Source: Clostridia bacterium (GTDB taxonomy: Bacteria > Bacillota > Clostridia > Christensenellales > Aristaeellaceae). From it: a DNA stretch of 10,525 bases. A model generated the notes under the pieces. It was not told the origin of the DNA and ran no database searches. It saw only the letters and a program-made list of their open reading frames with translations. A program made the translations under genes and the position numbers. Positions within the stretch are counted from its first letter, which is position 1. Each line of letters opens with the position of its first letter. Shown piece after piece: positions 1 to 6,566 of this stretch. The DNA lies in assembly GCA_009776385.1 (NCBI GenBank), contig WRFT01000046.1:1-10525 (forward strand), read 5' to 3'.

Positions 1-737
1 CGGGCGGGGAGGAAGTTTTAAACCATTTTACGCTTCATATCAAAGCCGGGCAGACCATTGCCCTGGTAGGTGAGACAGGATCGGGAAAATCGACCATCGT
101 TAACCTGATATGCCGATTTTATGAGCCGTCTGATGGCCGAATACTCATCGACGGGGTTGATTACCGGGAACGATCGCAGTTGTGGCTTCAGTCCAACCTC
201 GGATATGTGCTGCAGGAACCGCATTTGTTTTCAGGTACGATTCGCGAAAACATACGTTATGGAAACTTGAATGCCACCGACGCGCAGGTAGAAGAGGCGG
301 CGCGGCTCGTGGACGCGGAAGAGTTCATCTCCCATTTTGAAAAGGGTTACGATACGGATGTGGGCGAGGGCGGGAACCGATTATCCACCGGACAAAAGCA
401 ATTGATATCCTTCGCGCGCGCGCTGTTGGCGAACCCGGCGCTGTTTGTTTTGGATGAGGCAACCAGTTCCGTCGATACACAAACAGAGCAGAAGATACAA
501 AAGGCCATTTATACAACGCTGCGCGGCCGAACGAGCTTTATTGTCGCGCACAGGCTGTCTACCATCCGTTCAGCGGATTTGATACTGGTTATTGACAAGG
601 GCGAAATACTCGAACGCGGCTCGCACGCGGAATTGATTCGCAGCCGAGGGCATTATTTCGATTTATACACGAATCAATTTCGAGCGGAGCAGGAACAGGC
701 TTTGGGTTTACGGCCCGCGAGTAAATCGGCGACGTAA
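1..737 (+). CDS. ABC exporter (membrane-plus-ATPase type), C-terminal ATPase domain, 5' end outside window
   Basis: This is the C-terminal nucleotide-binding domain of an export-type ABC protein. The reading frame is open from base 3, so the transmembrane half and the start lie left of the window; 244 codons are visible. The order of motifs is complete: Walker A GETGSGKST (about base 69), Q-loop LQEPHLFSGTIREN, signature LSTGQ (381-395, in place of LSGGQ), Walker B LFVLDEATS with the catalytic Glu, D-loop SSVD, and switch His in AHRLS. The QEPHLFSGTIRENI run is characteristic of exporter rather than importer ATPases. Such proteins sit in the cytoplasmic membrane and act as homo- or heterodimers; many Bacillota ones occur as adjacent pairs, so a partner gene may lie upstream. 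All catalytic residues are present, so this half should hydrolyse ATP. The substrate is unknown. The phosphatase gene follows 30 nt downstream on the same strand and is probably co-transcribed. Confidence 0.93.
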   Translation, partial: GGEEVLNHFTLHIKAGQTIALVGETGSGKSTIVNLICRFYEPSDGRILIDGVDYRERSQLWLQSNLGYVLQEPHLFSGTIRENIRYGNLNATDAQVEEAARLVDAEEFISHFEKGYDTDVGEGGNRLSTGQKQLISFARALLANPALFVLDEATSSVDTQTEQKIQKAIYTTLRGRTSFIVAHRLSTIRSADLILVIDKGEILERGSHAELIRSRGHYFDLYTNQFRAEQEQALGLRPASKSAT

Positions 738-767
738 CACAACAAAGCCCGGCGGAAAGGACCATAT

Positions 768-1493
768 ATGCGTATTCCCATGTATCGTTATCCTTTTGAA
801 CATATCGCAAACTTCCGCGATCTGGGAGGCGCGCCCACTGCCGGAGGGATGACGCGCTGGGGTGTCTTTTACAGAAGCGCATTACCCACCGCGGGTATTT
901 GTGAGCGGGAAATAGCCACACTGCATGACACATTGAATATTAAAACGGTCATCGATCTGCGGACCGCGTATGAGATTGAAACTTCCCCCGATCCGCTTGC
1001 AAACGATCCGCATTTTACGTGGATACATCATTCCTTGATAGGCGATATACGGTTTGAAGAGGATTTGGGCATTAACTTAAGCGAGCCGGACACACCAACC
1101 ATGTTTACGTTTTACTGCCACCTGCTTAACCGCTGCGCAAATGTTTTTTGTGATTTGATGGATTACTTAAAAGAAGGCGCGCAGCGAGGCGGCACACTTT
1201 TCCATTGTTCAGTCGGAAAGGACAGAACCGGTTTGACCGCCATGTTTTTAGAAAGCCTTTGCGGTGTGCCGGACATGGATATCATCAGCCGCTACGAGAT
1301 TAGCCGAACGCTGACTGAACATATTCGGGTGAATGATATGACCGGATCGCATTATTCGAACATGATCCGATTGTTAAAGCATCTTCGCGACCATTTCAAA
1401 TCGCCTGAAGAATACCTTATAAACGCGGGTGTTTCGCCTCAAACGATTAACACGCTGCGCGAGGCGTTGACGGCATCCATGCCTACCGGCTAA
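768..1493 (+). CDS. Tyrosine/dual-specificity-type protein phosphatase (Y_phosphatase3-like)
   Basis: This 241-residue cytoplasmic protein has the hallmarks of the bacterial CX5R phosphatase family related to IphP and mycobacterial PtpB. An N-terminal NFRDLGG motif (residues 15-21) is followed by FYRSALP, then VIDLRT around residues 61-66, and the P-loop HCSVGKDRTG with nucleophile Cys147 and phosphate-binding Arg153. The length is normal for the family. No signal peptide is seen. Members hydrolyse phosphotyrosine and sometimes phosphoserine, phosphothreonine or phosphoinositides; the substrate here cannot be told. The start at 768 is supported by GGAAAGGA at 754-761, six bases upstream; a second ATG four codons in has no better site. 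The gene follows the exporter by 30 nt. Its last 11 bases overlap the convergent ABC-like gene on the other strand, so no terminator separates the two ends. Confidence 0.9.
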   Translation: MRIPMYRYPFEHIANFRDLGGAPTAGGMTRWGVFYRSALPTAGICEREIATLHDTLNIKTVIDLRTAYEIETSPDPLANDPHFTWIHHSLIGDIRFEEDLGINLSEPDTPTMFTFYCHLLNRCANVFCDLMDYLKEGAQRGGTLFHCSVGKDRTGLTAMFLESLCGVPDMDIISRYEISRTLTEHIRVNDMTGSHYSNMIRLLKHLRDHFKSPEEYLINAGVSPQTINTLREALTASMPTG

Positions 1494-2925
1494 TTTCTAC
1501 GGTTTTATCGGGACAGAATGACTCCGCCTTTTCTACGAGTCCATTCTTGACAGTCCATAGAACATCGGCCAAAGAGAGCGTATCCGTCAAACTGACAGCT
1601 AAAATGATGACCGCAATGTTCCTGTTTAAAAGCATTCGTATCAGTTCCCGGACGCGCGCGCGCAGGGAAACATCCGCTTGCATAAAAGGTTGTACGCACA
1701 GGACAGCTTGCGGCCTTTGCAGGAGCACGCGTGTATAGACCAGTTCATATTTTTGCATGGTGGTTAACTCATCGATACGTTTATTAAAGACATCCTTCCC
1801 CAGCCATCCCTCGCATTCCTCGCGGATACCGCGCCGCGCGGACGCTTGAAGCCAGATTCGCTTAAGCTGATGGTCCATGGTGAACAGAAGATTGTCCATA
1901 TAGGAAAGTTCCGGAAACAGCATTGTGCGAACGGCAGCAGGCACGATGCAAGCGATATCACGGCCGGTTCCCGTGTTGCGGCGGCCATTAACCTTAATAC
2001 TACCCCGGTCGGGCCGCGCTTGGCCGCGAAGGACGGTAATTAAATCGTTAAAGATACGATTCTCCGGATCTTGTATGACGGCACATTCCCCCCGCATAAA
2101 CGAGGCTGACATCCCCTTGAGTGTTCCCGAGCGGATGTTTGACAGTTCCAGCGCGGGTACCGTATCTTCAATCCTTAAGCTTTTCACCCGCGCGGGTAAT
2201 GCTTCGTCGGCAAACCCGATATTGCGTATCATATCGGCATCCGCGTCCTGCGCGGGCAATACCTTTACCACATGCCCGTCCATCATGACTGCCGCCTTTT
2301 GGCATATACGGCGTATTTCCTCGTCATGACGGCTGACATATAAAAAGGAATATCCTTTCTTTGCATAATGGCGTAACATATCCGCCAGCCTGCCCAACTC
2401 CGTATCGCCGGCGATGGCATCGGCATCGCATAGTATCATCAGTTTGCATCCCGCGACGACGGCTTTGACAATTTCAACGGTATAGCGTTCGAATGCCGTC
2501 AGGTTCTGCGCAACCTCACCGGGATTAATCCGTACGGAAACTTCTTCAAAAAAGGGTTGTAACTGGCGGTTTAATAAATCCGGACGGATAACATGCTGGC
2601 CGAATCCCCGTTTTAGGACAAAGACATTGTCTGCTACCGTCAAGTTGCCGGCCAAGCCGTTTTGACCTGTAATGAGCCCGATTCTGTTAAGCTTCCCGTT
2701 GGATTTAAGCCAATGATTAACCAATCGGCCGTTATAATAGACATAACCGTAATGAATCGGGTCATTCTTGATTAATAACCCGGTAAGCTTTTCCAACCCT
2801 GTCTCATTGACGGGAATCAAACCCATGATTTCACCCGCGCCGACGGACAGGCAAAAATGGTTTAACTCCTTTAAGCCTTGCTCGATGCAAGTAACCCTGT
2901 CCAAGCGCAGCGCCTCGCCGTTCAT
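1483..2925 (-). CDS. Degenerate tandem ABC ATPase (RbsA/MglA layout), predicted catalytically dead, in sensor operon
   Basis: This 480-residue protein aligns along its length with the tandem ATPases of sugar importers, including the intact one at 7690-9228, but the catalytic sites are lost. In the first half the Walker A region reads LIPVNETGLEKL (36-47) where GENGAGKST is expected, so the Lys is gone. The signature is LTAFE (142-146), Walker B is ILCDADA (164-170) instead of IMDEPT, and Arg199 replaces the switch His. In the second half DPENRIFND (286-294) replaces GLMGAGRTE, LTTMQK (387-392) replaces LSGGNQ, and VQPF (411-414) replaces DEPT. Fold-level patches such as NLTVADNVF and AAVMMDGHVV remain. 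The frame is unbroken, starts with GGGAG seven bases before the ATG and overlaps the kinase stop by ATGA, all arguing against decay. The ABC-like ancestry is well supported. A regulatory or adaptor role with the kinase or the permease is inference. Confidence 0.85.
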   Translation of the reverse strand: MNGEALRLDRVTCIEQGLKELNHFCLSVGAGEIMGLIPVNETGLEKLTGLLIKNDPIHYGYVYYNGRLVNHWLKSNGKLNRIGLITGQNGLAGNLTVADNVFVLKRGFGQHVIRPDLLNRQLQPFFEEVSVRINPGEVAQNLTAFERYTVEIVKAVVAGCKLMILCDADAIAGDTELGRLADMLRHYAKKGYSFLYVSRHDEEIRRICQKAAVMMDGHVVKVLPAQDADADMIRNIGFADEALPARVKSLRIEDTVPALELSNIRSGTLKGMSASFMRGECAVIQDPENRIFNDLITVLRGQARPDRGSIKVNGRRNTGTGRDIACIVPAAVRTMLFPELSYMDNLLFTMDHQLKRIWLQASARRGIREECEGWLGKDVFNKRIDELTTMQKYELVYTRVLLQRPQAVLCVQPFMQADVSLRARVRELIRMLLNRNIAVIILAVSLTDTLSLADVLWTVKNGLVEKAESFCPDKTVEISR

Positions 2926-3965
2926 ACTACGGCTCCCGAACCCGCCTCGCGTTCGTTTGTCATAACGGGCAATGTGATATGCACATCGGTACCTCTGTCG
3001 ACCATGGAGTAGACATGCAGCCCAAACTCCTCGCCAAACAGGAGATGTATCCGGTTATTCACGTTAACCAAGGCCACCCCGCCGGTTGTATCGGCTTGTT
3101 CCTGACTGAAAGCCCTGCCGCTACGGCCAAGCCTTTCATTAAGCTTCATGAGCGTTTTTTCGTCCATACCTACGCCATCATCCGATACACGGATACGCAG
3201 CCGGCCCTGTGCGATATCCAGGCGCACGGTGAGTTTCCCTTGCCCCATTTTACACTCCGTCCCATGAATCACACCGTTTTCCAATATGGGCTGCAATGTG
3301 AGTTTCGGCAGACGGCAGCGCAGTATTAAGTCTTTATCCGCTTCATCGCAGTCTATATGAAGCGCCAGCCGCTCCCCGAAACGGTATTGCTGTATATGAA
3401 AGTAGGTACGGCAGTTTTGCAATTCTTCCTCAACGGTTACCAAGTTTTCATCTTTTGAAATGGTATAGCGGAAGAACACAGCCAATGCCTCCGTCATGTC
3501 CGCGACGCTTTCTAAGCCGCCTATCAGCGCTTCGCTTCGGATGCTTTCCAGCGTGTTATACAAAAAATGCGGGTTTATTTGGTTTTGAAGCGCGCGGAAC
3601 TGTGCCTGGCGTTTGGAAAGTTGCAGCAGGTATGGAGCGCTCAACTCCTCTTGAACACGCAGAATCAGCCTGTTCCAGGAAGGCGTGAGGCCTGCGCCGC
3701 CTTCGGCGATGCCCGAAGGCGTATACCCGTCCAGAAAAAGACTTATCAACCGTTCCGCACGCCGATACGGGAGCAGGACGGTTAGATAAAAAACGATCAG
3801 CGTTCCCAAGAGAACCAACGCCAAGGAACCCGCGGCATAGACTGTACTGTCTCCGGGCAAGACAACCGCCAGACAAATGGCAGCAGACAGGCACAGAAGG
3901 GAGAGTACCGCCAAGAGCATAAAAACGCGCGTGCTGATGAAGCGCATTGATCCGCGGTTTTTCAT
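2922..3965 (-). CDS. Sensor histidine kinase, LytS/YesM type, with minimal extracellular region
   Basis: This is a 347-residue membrane kinase. Two hydrophobic segments (about residues 12-36 and 43-66) are joined by a loop of only some seven residues, so almost nothing is exposed outside the cell; typical YesM relatives carry a large extracellular sensor domain. The His_kinase domain contains the phospho-accepting His133 in QINPHFLYNTLE. The ATPase domain follows, with N-box PILENGVIHG (Asn230), G1 box SDDGVGMD (262-268) and a G2-like GGVALVNVNNRI near 295-306. All residues needed for autophosphorylation appear present. It should phosphorylate the regulator encoded eight bases upstream. The ribosome site AGGGGG overlaps the regulator's TAG stop, implying coupled translation, and the stop overlaps the start of the degenerate ABC gene. 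The lack of a sensor domain suggests that a partner protein supplies the signal, which is inference. Confidence 0.92.
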   Translation of the reverse strand: MKNRGSMRFISTRVFMLLAVLSLLCLSAAICLAVVLPGDSTVYAAGSLALVLLGTLIVFYLTVLLPYRRAERLISLFLDGYTPSGIAEGGAGLTPSWNRLILRVQEELSAPYLLQLSKRQAQFRALQNQINPHFLYNTLESIRSEALIGGLESVADMTEALAVFFRYTISKDENLVTVEEELQNCRTYFHIQQYRFGERLALHIDCDEADKDLILRCRLPKLTLQPILENGVIHGTECKMGQGKLTVRLDIAQGRLRIRVSDDGVGMDEKTLMKLNERLGRSGRAFSQEQADTTGGVALVNVNNRIHLLFGEEFGLHVYSMVDRGTDVHITLPVMTNEREAGSGAVV

Positions 3966-3973
3966 AAATCCCC

Positions 3974-5563
3974 CTATCCGTACAGTTTCCTAAACTCGCT
4001 TGGCGTCAGCCCTGTTACAGACTTGAACATGCCTATAAAATATTTGTTATCATTATAACCGACTCTTTTTCCTATCTCATGGATGGGCATCCGCGTTTCA
4101 CGCAAGTATTCCTTTGCCGCATCGATACGCACACCGGTTAAGTACCTGTTAAACCCTTCGCCCGTTTCCTTTTTAAAGAACGTCGAAAAGTACGCGGCGC
4201 TGAAACCGGCGGCTTCGCTAACCTCATCCAAAGAGAGCGGTTCTGCAAAATGTTCACGAATATACTGTTTTGCCATGCGTATCGGCCGCGTTTCTCTGTT
4301 TCTTTCGCGTTCCAGCGTATCGCGGATAACATCGGCGATATAAGTACCCAGCGCATCAAACAGGCCGCGCGCGGAACTGGCGCGTTCCGCTTTATCCTGA
4401 AAAACCCTCAGCAAATCCTCCGGCGTTTCGGCATCCGCGCGCGCTGAAAACCGTATGGCCGCGTTTTTTACCAATTGTAAGACATCACGCCCGTGTACTC
4501 CCGGCAGACGCATCACTTTTTCAGAGAGTACGATGACCGCTTGATACCCTAACTCCGCATCCCTGCGTTCCATAGCACGTACGGCATCTTTTATGAATTG
4601 ATCCAGCAATGGAAACGTATCGACCCCACTGCGTGAAGCGCGTACCTCAATAAGACGCTCCGCTCCCTCTACCAGCCTGTCTGCGATTGCATCCTGCGCG
4701 CTTTGAAAAGCGTATGCCAGGGTATCCGCCGAACGCGCAATAACCCCGAGCGACATGGAGAAGACGATTGCACCGAACAAGTCTTTTAGTGCTACCAGTT
4801 GATTCAAGCCGCTCCTGAGCCTGTCCCTTAGCACTTCCTCCTCACGTTCGGCGTAGTTGAGTATGCCAATCATGCGTGTGTCAGGATAGGCAAAGACGTA
4901 ATCGGCGGCGAGTTTTTCCGCGACGGGCTTAAAAACACCGGCCATTCTGTTGCGTACAACATCCAGGGATGAAGCGGAGAAGACCGCGTCGTCATAATCC
5001 ATTTTGATAATGAAAACCTGCAAAACCGCCTCTTTCGCATTAAAGCGGTAGCTATTTTCCAGTTCACGGACTGTTTTCGCTTTGTATCGTCCGTCCGCCA
5101 AATCCATAACTAAAGTTTCGCGCGCGGCGGAAATTTCATCCTTGCTAACAGCCTTTAGCCCTTCCGCGCCGCCGCGTGCGCGTATCTTATCCATGCAGCG
5201 CAGCGCGGTTTTTTCTAATGTGGCGTTGAGCGTATCTTTATTGATAGGTTTTAACAAGTATTCGCCCACACCATGACGGATAGCGGTGCGGGCATAGTCA
5301 AACTGCGCGTACCCGCTGATAATAATCACTTCCAAATCCGGCAGCAGCTCTTTGGCATTAGCGATGAGTTCCAAGCCGTCCATCCCCGGCATGCGTATAT
5401 CCGTAATGAGTATATCGGCATTCGTTTGGATAACCGCTGTTAAAGCGTCCGGACCGTTGGTGGCGATACCCGCTACTTCCATGCCCAGACGGGGCCAATC
5501 CGCCAATATTTGAATCAGCTTACAAATCCGCTCCTCATCGTCGGCGATGACAACGCGCAGCAT
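3974..5563 (-). CDS. Response regulator, receiver plus AraC-family DNA-binding domain (YesN type)
   Basis: This is a 529-residue cytoplasmic transcription regulator. The receiver domain (about 1-120) has the acidic pair Asp8/Asp9, phospho-acceptor Asp55 in TDIRMPGMDG, Ser83, and Lys105 in YLLKPI. A middle region (roughly 180-310) contains FSMSLGVIARSADTLAYAFQ and resembles the GGDEF-like domain of CdaR/YesN regulators; this assignment is moderate. The C-terminal 100 residues (429-529) are a double helix-turn-helix AraC domain, with SLDEVSEAAGFSAAYFSTFF and IGKRVGYNDNKYFIGMFK. The start is set by GGAGG five bases before the ATG. It is the first gene of the sensor operon and has its own promoter candidate just downstream of the importer terminator. 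YesN-type regulators usually activate nearby carbohydrate-uptake operons, so the importer at 5651-9228 is the likely target, by inference from position. Confidence 0.94.
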   Translation of the reverse strand: MLRVVIADDEERICKLIQILADWPRLGMEVAGIATNGPDALTAVIQTNADILITDIRMPGMDGLELIANAKELLPDLEVIIISGYAQFDYARTAIRHGVGEYLLKPINKDTLNATLEKTALRCMDKIRARGGAEGLKAVSKDEISAARETLVMDLADGRYKAKTVRELENSYRFNAKEAVLQVFIIKMDYDDAVFSASSLDVVRNRMAGVFKPVAEKLAADYVFAYPDTRMIGILNYAEREEEVLRDRLRSGLNQLVALKDLFGAIVFSMSLGVIARSADTLAYAFQSAQDAIADRLVEGAERLIEVRASRSGVDTFPLLDQFIKDAVRAMERRDAELGYQAVIVLSEKVMRLPGVHGRDVLQLVKNAAIRFSARADAETPEDLLRVFQDKAERASSARGLFDALGTYIADVIRDTLERERNRETRPIRMAKQYIREHFAEPLSLDEVSEAAGFSAAYFSTFFKKETGEGFNRYLTGVRIDAAKEYLRETRMPIHEIGKRVGYNDNKYFIGMFKSVTGLTPSEFRKLYG

Positions 5564-5588
5564 ATTTACCTCCGGTTCTTTTTAAATG

Positions 5589-5616
5589 AGTATACCATAA
5601 AAAAGCGGAGCCGCAA
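5589..5616 (-). promoter_or_regulatory. Promoter candidate for the sensor operon, interleaved with the importer terminator
   Basis: On the minus strand an extended -10 TGGTATACT (core TATACT at 5589-5594) lies 16 bases after TTGCGG (5611-5616), a weak -35 matching three of six consensus bases. Transcription would start near 5582, giving a short leader before GGAGG and the ATG at 5563. The -35 falls in the loop and right arm of the upstream terminator hairpin, and the T-tract lies between the two hexamers. The -10 is good and the -35 poor, which fits a promoter needing an activator. No experimental support is available. Confidence 0.5.
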
Positions 5617-5629
5617 GCCACGGCTCCGC
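5599..5629 (-). terminator. Rho-independent terminator of the importer operon
   Basis: A perfect nine-pair stem (GCGGAGCCG at 5605-5613 with CGGCTCCGC at 5621-5629) and a seven-base loop are followed on the minus strand by six T residues (plus-strand A run 5599-5604). It lies 21 bases after the binding-protein stop, so it ends the ATPase-permease-binding protein transcript and separates it from the sensor operon. Confidence 0.9.
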
Positions 5630-5643
5630 CCATACAGGTATGG
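5630..5643. repeat. 14-bp palindrome CCATAC-AG-GTATGG, possible operator
   Basis: A perfect 6-2-6 inverted repeat lies between the binding-protein stop and the terminator, starting 13 bp upstream of the weak -35 of the sensor-operon promoter. A related TACCATA string at 5593-5599, beside the -10 core, can pair with TATGGTA at 5639-5645. The position suits a regulator site; extra pairing around the terminator stem is the other explanation. A palindrome of this size could also be chance. Confidence 0.4.
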
Positions 5644-5650
5644 TAATGAG

Positions 5651-6544
5651 TTATTCCTTGACCAATACGCTGACGCCGGTATCAACAACTTTACCGCCAA
5701 GGTCCTCGCCGGCAATCGCGGCAACGGCGGCTTTCACGCCTTCGTAGCCCATCAAATCCGGATTCTGCGCCATGGTCGCCAGAAGGAAGCCGTCCTCTAT
5801 CAAGCCCATAATCGCATCGGACTTGTCGAAGCCTACGCCGATAATATCTTGTCCGGATGCCTTGATGGCGTTTCCTGCGCCTGTGGTGGAGCCTTCATTG
5901 CAACCAAAGATAGCCACTACGCCCTGCGTGATATAGTTCTCGGCAATCGTCTGGGATTTAGCGGCGTCTCCATCGCCATATTGCGTTTCGAGAAGCGTGA
6001 AGGCTGTGCCGTCAAAAGCCTCGCGGAAGCCCGCTTCGCGTTGCACGCAGGAGTCCGTCGCAGCGTTGACGTTGATGATGCCGATGGTGCCTTCCGTGAT
6101 GTCGGCTGCGGCCAGATAGGCGATCATTTCTTCGCCGGCGGTTTTGCCCGCGGCTTTATTGTTGGTAGAGAAGGTCGCTTCCGCTTCCACGTTAGCCGGC
6201 GAGTCTACATACACGATTTTAATGCCGGCTTCCTTCGCCTCATTTAAGGCGGCGGAAATCGCATCCGGGCCGTTCGCCGCAACGACGATGGCTTTTGCGC
6301 CCGCGGAAACAGCGTTGTTGACGCACTCAATCTGCTGCGCGTCATCCTTGACATTGGGCGACATGAAGCGTACATCCACGCCGAATTCTTCGGCAGCTTC
6401 CTGAGCACCCTCGTGCAAGGCGATCCAGTGTTGGTCAATCGAGTCCATGGTGATCAGCGCGATGATTGTCGTGTCCTCCGCCAACGCAGAAGCGAGGCTT
6501 GCCAGGAGGAGTAAGGAGCATACGATAGCGAGTACCTTTTTCAT
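5651..6544 (-). CDS. Sugar-type ABC importer substrate-binding protein (RbsB-like fold)
   Basis: This 297-residue secreted protein belongs to the periplasmic binding protein family of ribose, galactose and similar ligands. A signal peptide (MKKVLAIVCSLLLLASLASA) ends in an Ala-x-Ala site before the mature LAED or ED; there is no lipobox Cys at the cleavage point, as the only Cys (residue 9) sits too early. Family patches include MDSIDQHWIALHEGAQEAA, AKAIVVAANGPDA, TFSTNNKAAGKTAGEEM, QREAGFREAF with a likely ligand-binding Arg, IFGCNEGST and GVGFDKSDAI, and then the typical ending ATMAQNPDLMGYEGV. It captures the ligand outside the cell and hands it to the permease encoded 22 bases upstream. 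The AGGAGGG ribosome site sits seven bases before the ATG. It is the last gene of the importer operon, whereas binding proteins are often first. The ligand is not predictable from what I see. Confidence 0.92.
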   Translation of the reverse strand: MKKVLAIVCSLLLLASLASALAEDTTIIALITMDSIDQHWIALHEGAQEAAEEFGVDVRFMSPNVKDDAQQIECVNNAVSAGAKAIVVAANGPDAISAALNEAKEAGIKIVYVDSPANVEAEATFSTNNKAAGKTAGEEMIAYLAAADITEGTIGIINVNAATDSCVQREAGFREAFDGTAFTLLETQYGDGDAAKSQTIAENYITQGVVAIFGCNEGSTTGAGNAIKASGQDIIGVGFDKSDAIMGLIEDGFLLATMAQNPDLMGYEGVKAAVAAIAGEDLGGKVVDTGVSVLVKE

Positions 6545-6566
6545 GGATAACCCTCCTATTTATTAT

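Noticed and set aside
1925..2329. A 134-codon open frame on the plus strand inside the degenerate ABC gene
   Set aside because: Low-complexity Ser/Arg/Pro-rich translation with no motif; the opposite frame aligns with ABC ATPases over 480 codons.
1483..2925. The degenerate ABC gene as a pseudogene
   Set aside because: The frame is intact over its full length, has a ribosome site and an ATGA overlap with the kinase gene; only catalytic positions are lost while fold patches remain.
5510..6247. A 245-codon open frame on the plus strand, antisense to the binding-protein gene
   Set aside because: It lies opposite a clear binding-protein gene, shows no recognisable motif or ribosome site, and is explained by the codon bias of the real gene.
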